A stretch of DNA of 34,520 nt from Amycolatopsis thermalba. GTDB lineage: Bacteria > Actinomycetota > Actinomycetes > Mycobacteriales > Pseudonocardiaceae. The stretch lies in contig NZ_PQHW01000074.1 in the NCBI RefSeq assembly GCF_003385215.1, positions 1 to 34,520 of the forward strand. Direction: 5' to 3'. The notes beneath the pieces are model-generated. The model made no database searches and was not told the DNA's origin. It saw only the letters and a program-made list of their open reading frames with translations. The position numbers and the translations under genes were made by a program. Positions 15,344-23,767 of this stretch are shown here, piece by piece. The first letter of the stretch is position 1, and every line of letters starts with the position of its first letter.

Positions 15344-15376
15344 GCTGATCATGGCCGTCCCTTGATCAGCGAGGAG
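15344..15376 (+). promoter_or_regulatory. Inverted repeat overlapping the phospholipase leader
   Basis: GCTGATCA (15344-15351) and TGATCAGC (15363-15370) are perfect inverted copies 11 nt apart. They lie immediately before the ribosome site GAGGAG (15371-15376). It could be an operator or an mRNA hairpin affecting translation. Confidence 0.45.
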
Positions 15377-15381
15377 CCCCG

Positions 15382-15807
15382 ATGCGCGTCGCCGCCCGCC
15401 GTCTGCTGTCCACGGCCGCACTGGCCACCGCCCTGGTCGCCGGAACCGGCACCGCGCAGGCCGCCGACATCGGGGCGGTGACCGACAAGTACCTGTTCGG
15501 CACGTCGCTGAGCCGGTTCGAGGAGATCCGCGCGGACCGGCCGTACGCGGCGAAGCTGGACTGGTCGTCGGACACCTGCTCGTGGTCGCCGGACAAGCCG
15601 CTCGGGTTCGACTTCTCCCCCGCCTGCCACCGCCACGACTTCGGGTACCGCAACTACAAGCGGCAGGACCGGTTCACCAGCGCCCACCGGAAGAAGATCG
15701 ACGACAACTTCTACGCCGACCTGAAGGTCATCTGCCACGGCGACTGGCGCTGCAACGGCACGGCCTGGACCTACTACCAGGCCGTCCGGAAGTTCGGCGG
15801 CTCCTAG
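15382..15807 (+). CDS. Secreted prokaryotic phospholipase A2
   Basis: The 141-residue precursor has a Sec signal peptide (RR near the start, hydrophobic LLSTAALATALVAG, then cleavage after about TAQA, residue 27). The mature part has the family active site CHRHDFGYRNYKR near residue 84, in which the His-Asp pair hydrolyses the sn-2 ester, with calcium help from upstream residues. Four cysteines (DTCSW, PACHRHD, VICHG, WRCNG) can form two disulfides. This is the PF09056 family known from Streptomyces. GAGGAG precedes the ATG. It is convergent with ftsK, and both stop codons come from one CTAG at 15804-15807. Confidence 0.92.
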   Translation: MRVAARRLLSTAALATALVAGTGTAQAADIGAVTDKYLFGTSLSRFEEIRADRPYAAKLDWSSDTCSWSPDKPLGFDFSPACHRHDFGYRNYKRQDRFTSAHRKKIDDNFYADLKVICHGDWRCNGTAWTYYQAVRKFGGS

Positions 15808-18284
15808 TCCGCGTCGCCGTCGTCGGGCGCCGAGCCGCCGCGGATGAGCATCAGCGTGCCTTCCAGGTCCTCGGGCTTGACGAGCACGTCGCGCGCCTTC
15901 GAGCCCTCCGACGGGCCCACCACGCCGCGCGTCTCCAGCAGGTCCATCAGCCGCCCGGCCTTGGCGAACCCCACCCGCAGCTTGCGCTGCAGCATCGACG
16001 TCGACCCGAACTGCGAGGTGATGATCAGCTCCGCCGCCTGCAGCAGGACGTCCAGGTCGTCGCCGATGTCCGGGTCGATCTCCTTCTTCTCGCCGGCCTT
16101 CGCGGCGGTGACGCCCTCCTGGTACTCCGGCTGCGCCTGCTCCTTGGTGAAGTTGACGATCGCGGAAATCTCGTCGTCGCCGACGTAGGCGCCCTGGATG
16201 CGGACCGGCTTGCCCGCGCCCATCGGCAGGTACAGGCCGTCGCCCATGCCGATCAGCTTCTCCGCGCCCGGCTGGTCCAGGATGACCCGCGAGTCGGTCA
16301 GCGACGACGTCGCGAACGCCAGCCGCGACGGCACGTTCGTCTTGATCAGGCCGGTCACCACGTCCACCGACGGCCGCTGCGTGGCCAGCACCAGGTGGAT
16401 CCCCGCGGCGCGGGCCTTCTGCGTGATCCGCACGATCGCGTCCTCGACGTCGCGTGGCGCGGTCATCATCAGGTCGGCCAGCTCGTCGACGATCGCCATG
16501 ATGTACGGGTACGGGCGGTAGACGCGCTCGCTGCCCGGCGGCGCCGTGATCTCCCCCGAGGAGACCTTGCGGTTGAAGTCGTCGATGTGACGCACCCGGT
16601 TGGCCTGCATGTCCTGGTAGCGCTGCTCCATCTCCTCCACCAGCCAGGCCAGCGCCGCGGCGGCCTTCTTCGGCTGGGTGATGATGGGCGTGATCAGGTG
16701 CGGGATGCCCTCGTACGGCGTCAGCTCGACCATCTTCGGGTCGATCAGGATCATCCGGACCTCGTCCGGCGTGGCCCGGGACAGCAGCGACACCAGCATC
16801 GAGTTGACGAAGCTCGACTTACCGGAACCGGTGGAACCGGCGACCAGCAGGTGCGGCATCTTCGTCAGGTTCGCGGTGACGAAGTGGCCCTCGATGTCCT
16901 TGCCCAGCCCGATGACCATCGGGTGGTTGTCCTTGGCCGCCGTCGAGGAGCGCAGCACGTCACCGAGGCGCACCATCTCGCGGTCGGAGTTGGGCACCTC
17001 GATGCCGACCGCCGACTTGCCGGGGATCGGCGCGAGCAGGCGGACGTTGTCGGTGGCCACCGCGTAGGCGATGTTCTTGGTCAGCGCGGTGATCTTCTCG
17101 ACCTTCACGCCCGGACCCAGCTCGACCTCGTAGCGGGTCACCGTCGGGCCGCGGGTGAAGCCGGTGACCTGCGCGTCGACGTTGAACTGCTCCAGCACGC
17201 CGGTGATCGCCTCGATCATGGCGTCGTTGGCCTTGCTGCGGGTCTTCGGCGCGTCGCCCAGCTGCAGCAGATCGGCGGGCGGCAGCTCGTAGTCGCCCTC
17301 GACGGTGCGGGTGACCGACATGACCGGCTCGGGCTTCTTGGGCTTCTTCTCCGGCACCTCGGCCGGCACCGGCTTCGGCGGCCGCGCCGGGGTGGGCGCC
17401 TCGGCCAGCGCGGACTCGATGTCCAGCTGGTCCGGATCGGCGCCGGTCGCCTGGCGGCGGCGGGAGGGCTTGCGCAGCCGGACGGCCTTCGGGTCGGCGT
17501 CGGTGACCTCGTCGCGCTTCTCGGCGCGCGCCTCGCGCTGCGCCTCCTCCTCGGCGTGCTCCTCGGGGTCCAGGCCCCAGGTGCGGACCAGGTGCGGGAT
17601 GTCGCGGATGCGGGTGCCGGTGAACACGAGCAGGCCGAACGCCAGCGCGAGGAACAGCAGCGGCACCGCGACCCACGCCGTCAGCCCCTGGGCGAGCAGG
17701 TCGCCGGAGAGGAAGCCGAGGACGCCACCGGCGTAGCGCTGGTTCTCGGTGTCGTGCGGGCGGCCGTTGAACAGGTGCAGCAGGCCCAGCAACGCGAACA
17801 CGCCCAGCACGGTGCCGATGACCATGCGCGGGCGGATCTCCGGTTGCGGCTCGCTGCGCATCAGCGTCACGGCGGTGACCACGAGCACGAGCGGCAGGGT
17901 GACCGCGCCGGCGCCGAAGATCGTGCGGGTGCCCAGCTCGACGTAGCCGCCGACCGGTCCGGCCGCGCGCCACCACACCCCGGCGGCGATGATCACGGCC
18001 AGGGCGATGAACCCCAGCGCGAGCCCGTCGCGGCGGTGCTCCGGCTCCAGCTCGCGGCCGCGGCCGACGGTGCGCACCAGGCTGCCCAGCCCCTTGGCCA
18101 GCAGGTTCCAGCCACCGCGGACGGCCTTGCTGAACGTGCCGGCCTTCTTCTTCGGTGCGGGCTTGCGGGCGCGCGAGGCCGCGGGCCGCGCCTTGGCCGC
18201 GCCGCGCGTCGTCCTGCGCGCGGTGCCGCCCTTGCCGCCGGTCCGTTTCGTGCCGCTGCTCCTCGTCGCCGCCCCGCTCGCCAT
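15804..18284 (-). CDS. ftsK: DNA translocase FtsK/SpoIIIE
   Basis: This 826-residue septal motor pumps DNA and resolves terminus regions at division. It opens with a Lys/Arg/Ala-rich cytoplasmic tail (about 1-70). Four hydrophobic helices follow (ALGFIALAVIIAAGVWW, AVTLPLVLVVTAVTLM, GTVLGVFALLGLLHL, WVAVPLLFLALAFGLLV). A charged linker leads to the RecA-like motor, with Walker A AGSTGSGKSS near residue 482 and Walker B MAIVDELADLMM near 598. The C-terminal gamma winged helix includes STSMLQRKLRVGFAKAGRLMDLLE. The ATG at 18284 follows a TACCGT -10 box (18297-18292) by 7 nt. The linker is short compared with E. coli FtsK but normal for actinobacteria. Synteny with argA and clgR supports the name. 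Confidence 0.95.
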   Translation of the reverse strand: MASGAATRSSGTKRTGGKGGTARRTTRGAAKARPAASRARKPAPKKKAGTFSKAVRGGWNLLAKGLGSLVRTVGRGRELEPEHRRDGLALGFIALAVIIAAGVWWRAAGPVGGYVELGTRTIFGAGAVTLPLVLVVTAVTLMRSEPQPEIRPRMVIGTVLGVFALLGLLHLFNGRPHDTENQRYAGGVLGFLSGDLLAQGLTAWVAVPLLFLALAFGLLVFTGTRIRDIPHLVRTWGLDPEEHAEEEAQREARAEKRDEVTDADPKAVRLRKPSRRRQATGADPDQLDIESALAEAPTPARPPKPVPAEVPEKKPKKPEPVMSVTRTVEGDYELPPADLLQLGDAPKTRSKANDAMIEAITGVLEQFNVDAQVTGFTRGPTVTRYEVELGPGVKVEKITALTKNIAYAVATDNVRLLAPIPGKSAVGIEVPNSDREMVRLGDVLRSSTAAKDNHPMVIGLGKDIEGHFVTANLTKMPHLLVAGSTGSGKSSFVNSMLVSLLSRATPDEVRMILIDPKMVELTPYEGIPHLITPIITQPKKAAAALAWLVEEMEQRYQDMQANRVRHIDDFNRKVSSGEITAPPGSERVYRPYPYIMAIVDELADLMMTAPRDVEDAIVRITQKARAAGIHLVLATQRPSVDVVTGLIKTNVPSRLAFATSSLTDSRVILDQPGAEKLIGMGDGLYLPMGAGKPVRIQGAYVGDDEISAIVNFTKEQAQPEYQEGVTAAKAGEKKEIDPDIGDDLDVLLQAAELIITSQFGSTSMLQRKLRVGFAKAGRLMDLLETRGVVGPSEGSKARDVLVKPEDLEGTLMLIRGGSAPDDGDAD

Positions 18285-18291
18285 GTCCTCT

Positions 18292-18297
18292 ACGGTA
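18292..18297 (-). promoter_or_regulatory. Leaderless -10 box of ftsK
   Basis: TACCGT on the minus strand ends 7 nt before the ftsK ATG. No -35 is convincing. Confidence 0.5.
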
Positions 18298-18392
18298 ACC
18301 GCCTGGCCCCAGCAACCCCAGGTGCCACACTCGGCACAGCGCGAACTTCCCCGTCACCGGCGGACCTTGATCCGCCATTTCGGTGATCTGCC

Positions 18393-19217
18393 ATGCTGGC
18401 GACCATGTTCGCGCTGCACTCCGACGACACCGGGCAGACCCGCCGCAGGCCACCGGCGGTCTGGCGGACCATGACGCGTCTGGACCAGGGGCTGGTCGCG
18501 CTGACCGGGCGCCTGCGGATCACCGGCCGCATCGCGCCGGAGCTGCGGGGACGGCCGTTCCTGATGGCCGCCAACCACATCGGCGTGTTCGACCCGTTCG
18601 TGCTGATCGCGGCCTGCCGGAAGATCGGCATCTCGCCGCGGTTCATGCTGGCCGGCGGGATCCTGGACGCGCCGGTGATCGGGCCCGCGCTGAAGGTCAG
18701 CGGGCACCTGCGCATCGACCGCGGCAAGGCCAGCGCGCTGGAGCAGTTCGCGCAGGCCGTGCAGGAGATGCGGACCACCCCGAGCCCGGTCATCGTCTAC
18801 CCGGAGGGCCGCATCAGCCACGACCCGGGCCTGTGGCCGGAGCGCGGCAAGACGGGCGCCGCGCGGCTCGCGATCGCCGCCGGGGTGCCGGTGGTGCCGA
18901 TCAGCCAGTGGGGCGCGCACGAGGCCGTGTACTGGGGCACCGAGCGCGTCGAGGGGCCCGCGGACCTGCTGCCGCTGGCCCGGTCCGGGCTGACGGCCCC
19001 GCTGCGGCGCCCGACGTACCGGGTGCACTTCGGCGAACCGGTCGACCTGGGCGACGTCGAGCCGGACCGCCCGGGCGCCGGGGTGCGCGCGCACGCGAAG
19101 ATCATGCGCGCGATCACCGCCGGGCTGGTCCCGCTGCGCCGCGACGAGCCGGACGAGCCGAAGTTCCACGACCCGACGCGGCCCACCGACACGATCAGCC
19201 CCTGGCGGCCCCGGTGA
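18393..19217 (+). CDS. PlsC-type lysophospholipid acyltransferase
   Basis: The 274-residue protein carries the four acyltransferase blocks of 1-acyl-glycerol-3-phosphate acyltransferases: AANHIGVFDPF (NHx4D), RFMLAGGILDAPVIG, VIVYPEGRISHDP (EGR) and GVPVVPISQWGAHEA. It is expected at the membrane, making phosphatidate or acylating a related acceptor. There are two possible starts, ATG 18393 and ATG 18405. The second has a weak -10-like CATGCT 7 nt upstream, so either is possible. It is divergent from ftsK, and its stop overlaps the start of the chorismate mutase gene (GTGA), so the two are co-translated although functionally unrelated. Confidence 0.88.
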   Translation: MLATMFALHSDDTGQTRRRPPAVWRTMTRLDQGLVALTGRLRITGRIAPELRGRPFLMAANHIGVFDPFVLIAACRKIGISPRFMLAGGILDAPVIGPALKVSGHLRIDRGKASALEQFAQAVQEMRTTPSPVIVYPEGRISHDPGLWPERGKTGAARLAIAAGVPVVPISQWGAHEAVYWGTERVEGPADLLPLARSGLTAPLRRPTYRVHFGEPVDLGDVEPDRPGAGVRAHAKIMRAITAGLVPLRRDEPDEPKFHDPTRPTDTISPWRPR

Positions 19218-19516
19218 CCGATCCGGAGTCGCTGGCGGAGATCCGCGCCCGCATCGACGCCCTCGACACCGAGTTGATCCGCCTGCTGGCCGCCCGCCAG
19301 TCCCTGGTGCGGGCGGCGGCCGCGGTCAAGACCGACGAGCAGGCGGTGCGCGCGCCGGGCCGGGTGGAGCAGGTGATCGCGTCGGTCCGCGACCGGGCGG
19401 AGGCTGCGGGACTGGCGCCCGAGGTCGCCGAGCCGGTGTGGCGGGCGATGATCGGCGCCTTCATCGACCTGGAACTGAGCGAGCACGCCCGGCTCGGGAG
19501 CGATCAGCGGCGGTAG
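19214..19516 (+). CDS. AroQ-type chorismate mutase
   Basis: The 100-residue, all-helical protein matches CM_2 chorismate mutases, which turn chorismate into prephenate for Phe and Tyr. The N-terminal helix ESLAEIRARIDALDTELIRLLAARQSLV aligns well. The expected active-site basic residues are visible as R in RARID, R in AARQ, K in AAVKTD and R in APGRVEQV. The last helix is EPVWRAMIGAFIDLELSEH. The GTG start overlaps the acyltransferase TGA by one GTGA. No other aromatic-pathway gene is nearby. The end overlaps the convergent monooxygenase remnant by 13 nt. Confidence 0.87.
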   Translation: MTDPESLAEIRARIDALDTELIRLLAARQSLVRAAAAVKTDEQAVRAPGRVEQVIASVRDRAEAAGLAPEVAEPVWRAMIGAFIDLELSEHARLGSDQRR

Positions 19517-20751
19517 GCGGCCCCGGGGTGGTCCGCCGCCAGGCGGGGGCCCTCGCCGCCGAGGCGTTCCCGTAGCGTGCCCTCCGCCGGCCGCGCCGGC
19601 ACCCGGCCCCGGCGGCGCAGCTCGGGCACCACCCAGCGCGTGAAGTCCGCGAACGTGCCCGGCGTCGTGACGTACGCCAGGTTGAAGCCGTCCACGTCGG
19701 CCTCCGCCACCCACCGCTCCAGCTCGTCCGCGACCTCCGGGCCGGAACCCGCCACGACCGGCCCGCGGCCGCCGAGCCCGATGAACCCGGCCAGCTCCCG
19801 CGGCGTCCACGCCCGCTCGGCCGTCGTGAACGCCGCCAGCGCCGACCGGTTCGCGTCCCCGTCGCGGTAGGTCAGCGGCTCGTCCACCGGCAGTTCGGCC
19901 AGGTCGACGCCCGTCCAGCCGCCGAACCGGGCGAACGCGCCGGGAACCGAGACCAGCGACCGGTACTCCCGCAGCTTCGCCGCGGCCTCCTCGGACGTCT
20001 CGGCCACCACGGGCGTGAGCATCGTGAAGATCTTCACCGCCCGCGGGTCCCGGCCCTGCTCGGCCACGCCCGCGCGGATCGCGTCCACCGAACGGCGCAC
20101 CGCCCGCGGCGTCGGCCCGGACACGAACACCGCCTCCGCGTGCCGTGCCGCGAACCGCACGCCCCGCGGCGACGCGCCCGCCTGGAACAGCACCGGCGTG
20201 CGCTGCGGCGACGGCTCCGACAGGTGCGGCCCGGGTACCGGGAAGTACTTCCCCTGGTGCCCGATGTCGTGCACCTTCGCCGGATCCGCGTACACCCCGC
20301 CGGAGCGCACGACGGCGTCGTCCTCCCATGAGCCCTCCCACAGCCGGTAGCAGACCTCGAGGTACTCCTCGGCGATCTCGTACCGCTCGTCGTGCGGCAC
20401 CTGGGCGCCCAGGCCGAGGTTGCGGGCCGCACTGTCCAGATAGGACGTCACGATGTTCCACGCGACCCGCCCCCGCGTCAGGTGGTCCAGTGTGGACAGG
20501 CGGCGGGCCAGCGAGTACGGCTGCTCGTACGTCGTGGACACGGTGACCCCGAACCCGAGGTGCGAGGTCACCGCCGCCAGCGCGGGCAGCAGCACAGTCG
20601 GCTCGTTCACCGGGATCTGCGCGGCGTCGGCGACCGCGGCGTCCTTCGACCCGCCGTAGACGTCGTACACGCCCAGCACGTCGGCGAGGAACAACGCGTC
20701 GAACCCGCCGTCCTCCAGCGTGCGCGCCAGGGCCAGCCAGAAGGACAGGTC
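19504..20751 (-). pseudogene. 5'-truncated FMN-dependent (LLM) monooxygenase
   Basis: About 416 codons encode most of a bacterial-luciferase-like monooxygenase of the NtaA/SnaA/DszA group, FMNH2-dependent enzymes acting on sulphur- or nitrogen-containing substrates. Visible features include FDALFLADVLGVYDVYGG, HLGFGVTVSTTYEQPYSLARRLSTLDHLTRGRVAWNIVTS-type core, and FQAGASPRGVRFAARHAEAVF. Homology begins abruptly at DLSFWLALARTLEDGG (about 20751), with no start codon. The usual roughly 45-50 N-terminal residues (including the strand with WRHP) are missing, and the sequence before it is transporter in another frame. A TTG at 20694 could start a shorter protein, but it would lack the first strand and helix of the barrel. 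It is probably inactive. Confidence 0.8.
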
Positions 20752-21882
20752 AGCGCGGCGGCGAGCAGCGGCGCGAACCCGCCGGAGAGCGCCGCGCCGA
20801 TCTGGTAGCCCAGCGACGCGCTGCTGTAGCGCACGCGGGTGCCGAACAGCTCACCGAACCAGGCGGCCTGCGGCCCGTACATCGCGTCGTGCACCACGTT
20901 CACGCCGAACACGATCGCCAGCGCCACGATCCCGGTCACCGACCCGAACAGGTACGGCGGGCGGCGCCCGAAGCGGTCGGACAGGTACCCCCACAGCGGC
21001 GTGCTGACCAGCCCGGCCGCGGAGGCGACCATCACCGCGACCAGCCCCACCGAACTGTCCTTGCCGAACGTGGTCTGCAGGTAGGTCAGCGAGTAGGTGG
21101 TGAGCAGCACGAACAACGCGATCTGCGACAGCCGCAGCCCGGTGGTCAGCGCGACGTTGCGGGGGCTGGGTCCGCAGCACCTCCACCACCGGCAGCCGGG
21201 CGGTTTCCCCGCGGGCGCGCAGCTCGGCGAACACCGGCGCGTCGGTCAGCCGCAGCCGGATCACCAGGCCGACCACCACGAGCACCAGGCTGAGCAGGAA
21301 CGGCACCCGCCAGGCCCAGGACAGGAACACGTCATCGCCGGCGAGCGTGCGCACGAGGTAGTAGACGCCGGTGGCCAGCAGCATCCCGGCCGACGAGCCG
21401 AGTTGCGTGAAGCTGCCGAACAGCCCGCGCCGGCCGGGTGTGGCGTGCTCGACCGACAGCAGCGCGGCGCCGCCCCACTCCGCGCCGACCGCCAGGCCCT
21501 GCACCAGCCGCAGCACCACGAGCAGCGCGGGGGCGGCGATCCCGGCCTGCGCGTAGGTGGGCAGCACCCCGATCGCCGTGGTGGCGATGCCCATCAGCAG
21601 CAACGCGCCGGCCAGCACCGCCTTGCGGCCCACCCGGTCGCCGAGGTGACCGGAGATCACCGCGCCGAGCGGCCGCGTGCCGAAGCCGACCGCGTAGGTG
21701 CCGAACGCCGCGAGCGTGCCCGCGGTCGAGGAGACGTTGGGGAAGAACAGCGGTTTGCACACCAGCGCGGTCGCGGTGGCGTAGAGGCAGAAGTCGTACC
21801 ACTCGATCGTGGTGCCGATCATGCTGCCGATCGCGGCGCTGCGGGGCGTGGTGCGGGGCGGGGACTCGGCCGTGGTCGTCAC
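20752..21882 (-). pseudogene. MHS-type MFS transporter, frameshifted and 3'-truncated
   Basis: The N-terminal part encodes an intact metabolite:H+ symporter start: IGSMIGTTIEWYDFCLYATA, then GHLGDRVGRKAVLAGALLLMG (motif A) and RLVQGLAVGAEWGGAALL. At a run of five G (21161-21165, C on the coding strand) the frame shifts by one. Before it the protein reads VEVLRTQP; after it, correct sequence continues in the next frame as RNVALTTGLRLSQIALFVLL and YLSDRFGRRPPYLFG. The protein then stops matching after GGFAPLLAAAL, where it runs straight into the monooxygenase. Roughly the last 100 residues are gone. The GTG at 21882 still has a TACCGT -10 box 8 nt upstream. The homopolymer shift could be a sequencing error; the truncation could not. 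Confidence 0.8.
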
Positions 21883-21955
21883 GTCCAGGCACGGTAAGGA
21901 TCTCCGCGCGGCCGCGGGTGATCTCTCAGATGCTGGAACCGGTGTGCCGCTCCCC

Positions 21956-21961
21956 TAGGGT
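21956..21961 (+). promoter_or_regulatory. Leaderless -10 box of the WrbA-like gene
   Basis: TAGGGT ends 7 nt before the GTG at 21969. The flanking CCTAGGGTGG is repeated before the EamA gene. Confidence 0.55.
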
Positions 21962-21968
21962 GGTGATC

Positions 21969-22577
21969 GTGAGCACCCGGATTCTCGTCGTGTACTACAG
22001 CGCCACCGGCAACACCGCGAAGCTGGCCGCCGCGCTGGCCGAGGGGGCCGCCGGCGCGGGGGCCGAGGTGCGGGTGCGCACGGTGCCCGAAACCGCCCCG
22101 CCCGAGGCGATCGCGACCAACCCGCGCTGGCGGGCGTGGGTGGACTCCGGGCCGCACGACGACCTGGCCACCCTGGGCGACCTGGAGTGGGCCGACGGGC
22201 TCGCGCTCGGCAGCCCGACGCGGTTCGGCGGGCCGGCGAGCCAGCTGAAGTCCTATCTGGACAGCATGGGTGGCCTGTGGGCCAAGGGGAAGCTGGCCGA
22301 CAAGGTCGCCACGTCGTTCACCACGGCGTCCACCGCGCACGGCGGACTGGAGGCGACGGTGCTGGCGATGAACAACATCTTCTACCACTGGGGCGCGATC
22401 GTGCTGCCGCTCGGTTACGGGCAGCCGCACCTGCTGGAGTCGGGCAACCCCTACGGCGGCTCGTTCGTGTCGCGCAAGGCGGCCGAGCCGGACAAGGAGT
22501 CGATCGAGGCGCTGCGCATCCAGGGCACCCGCCTCGCCACGATCGCCGGGTACGTCCGCGTGGGCCGGGGCGCCTGA
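21969..22577 (+). CDS. WrbA-like flavodoxin, NAD(P)H:quinone oxidoreductase
   Basis: The 202-residue protein has the flavodoxin FMN-phosphate loop YYSATGNTAKLA at residues 8-19. It also has the WrbA-type middle section LGSPTRFGGPASQLKSYLDSMGGLWAKGKLADKVATSFTT and the following HGGLEATVLAMNNIFYHWGAIVLPLGY. These enzymes bind FMN and carry out two-electron quinone reduction, protecting against redox stress. The GTG at 21969 is chosen because a -10 box ends 7 nt before; a GTG two codons earlier is the alternative. It lies between the decayed transporter and the EamA gene and appears to be monocistronic. Confidence 0.88.
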   Translation: MSTRILVVYYSATGNTAKLAAALAEGAAGAGAEVRVRTVPETAPPEAIATNPRWRAWVDSGPHDDLATLGDLEWADGLALGSPTRFGGPASQLKSYLDSMGGLWAKGKLADKVATSFTTASTAHGGLEATVLAMNNIFYHWGAIVLPLGYGQPHLLESGNPYGGSFVSRKAAEPDKESIEALRIQGTRLATIAGYVRVGRGA

Positions 22578-22659
22578 CCGGCGTGGCTGTTGCGCCGGCC
22601 GGCCAGGCCGGGCAACCGCTCCCCCGGCGCGGCCCCGCCGCATTCCACCCCTCTCGCCT

Positions 22660-22690
22660 GCTAACCGGCGTGCGAGTGTGACCGGTTAGC
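22660..22690. promoter_or_regulatory. Inverted repeat upstream of the EamA gene
   Basis: GCTAACCGG (22660-22668) and CCGGTTAGC (22682-22690) are perfect inverted copies separated by 13 nt. They lie 45 nt or more upstream of the EamA -10 box. It may be an operator for that gene or a terminator for the WrbA-like gene; no T-run follows. Confidence 0.5.
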
Positions 22691-22734
22691 CGCGGCGTGA
22701 CGGAATTCCGGTACCGCCGTACCGCCCGGCTGCC

Positions 22735-22740
22735 TAGGGT
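22735..22740 (+). promoter_or_regulatory. Leaderless -10 box of the EamA gene
   Basis: TAGGGT ends 7 nt before the GTG at 22748, in the same CCTAGGGTGG context as the box at 21956. Confidence 0.55.
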
Positions 22741-22747
22741 GGATCGG

Positions 22748-23767
22748 GTGGTCACCGAAGCTCCCGCACCCGCGCGCGCGTTCGTCCCGCACCGCGGGCG
22801 TGGCACGACGCTGATCCTGGTCTCCTCGGTCTGTTTCGGCAGCTCCGGCACCATCGCGAAACCCGCGATGCTCGCCGGGCTGTCCGCCGAACAGGTCGCC
22901 GCGGCGCGGATCGGTCTCGCCGCGCTCGTGCTGGCCGCCGTGGTGGCCCTGGTGAAACCGTCGCTGCTGCGCGTGCGCCGCGCGGAATGGCCCCTGCTGC
23001 TCGGCTACGGCCTGCTCGGCGTCGCGGGCGTGCAGCTGTGCTACTTCGTCGCCGCGGGGCGGCTGCCCGTCGGCATCGCGATCCTGCTCGAGTTCACCTC
23101 CCCGGTGCTGATCGCGCTGTGGACGCGGTTCGTGCGCGGCGTGCGGCTGCCCGGGCGCATGTGGGCCGGGATCGCGCTCGCCATGGCCGGGCTCGCCGGC
23201 GTCGCGCAGGTGTGGCAGGGGCTGAGCCTGGACGCGGCCGGCCTGCTCGCCGGGCTCGGCGCCGCGGTGTGCTCGGCGGCCTACTTCCTGCTCGGCGAGC
23301 ACGGCGTCAGCACCCGCCACCCGCTCGGCATGGTCACCTGGGGCATGATCATCGGCGCGGTCGCGGTGTGCGCGGTCGCGCCGCCGTGGACCCTGCCCGC
23401 CGAGATCCTCACCGCGCCCGGCGAGTTCGGCCCGTGGCGCCCGCCGGTGTGGCTGCTGCTGGTCGCCGTCGCGCTGTTCTCCACCGTGCTGGCCTACGCC
23501 ATCGGCCTCACCGCGCTGCGCCACCTCCCGGCCTCGGTCGCCAGCGTCATCGGCCTGCTCGAACCCGTCATCGCCACCGCCACCGCGTGGGCACTGCTGC
23601 ACGAAACCCTCGCCTGGCCCCAGCTCGCCGGCGCGGTCGTCCTGCTGGGCGGCGCGCTGATCGTGCAGCTCAACTCGCCGCGCCCGCAGGTTCCGGAGAT
23701 CGGAACGCCCGCCGGTACGCCCCCGGCGTCGTACCCACCTGATCGCGGAAGCGGCGGCGCAGGTTGA
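22748..23767 (+). CDS. EamA/DMT-superfamily metabolite exporter
   Basis: The 339-residue protein has ten hydrophobic helices in two EamA repeats. The first starts LILVSSVCFGSSGTIAKPAML and contains GVQLCYFVAAGRLPVGIAILLEFTSPVLIALW. The second contains VLAYAIGLTALRHLPASVASVIGLLEPVIATATAWALLHE. This pattern is typical of the drug/metabolite transporter superfamily, RhaT/RarD-like. The substrate is unknown. The GTG at 22748 is chosen for its leaderless -10 box; an upstream in-frame ATG at 22697 precedes that promoter. The last 30 residues (Pro/Gly-rich) lie over the 3' end of the convergent GlxA-type pseudogene, a 98-nt tail overlap. Confidence 0.88.
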   Translation: MVTEAPAPARAFVPHRGRGTTLILVSSVCFGSSGTIAKPAMLAGLSAEQVAAARIGLAALVLAAVVALVKPSLLRVRRAEWPLLLGYGLLGVAGVQLCYFVAAGRLPVGIAILLEFTSPVLIALWTRFVRGVRLPGRMWAGIALAMAGLAGVAQVWQGLSLDAAGLLAGLGAAVCSAAYFLLGEHGVSTRHPLGMVTWGMIIGAVAVCAVAPPWTLPAEILTAPGEFGPWRPPVWLLLVAVALFSTVLAYAIGLTALRHLPASVASVIGLLEPVIATATAWALLHETLAWPQLAGAVVLLGGALIVQLNSPRPQVPEIGTPAGTPPASYPPDRGSGGAG

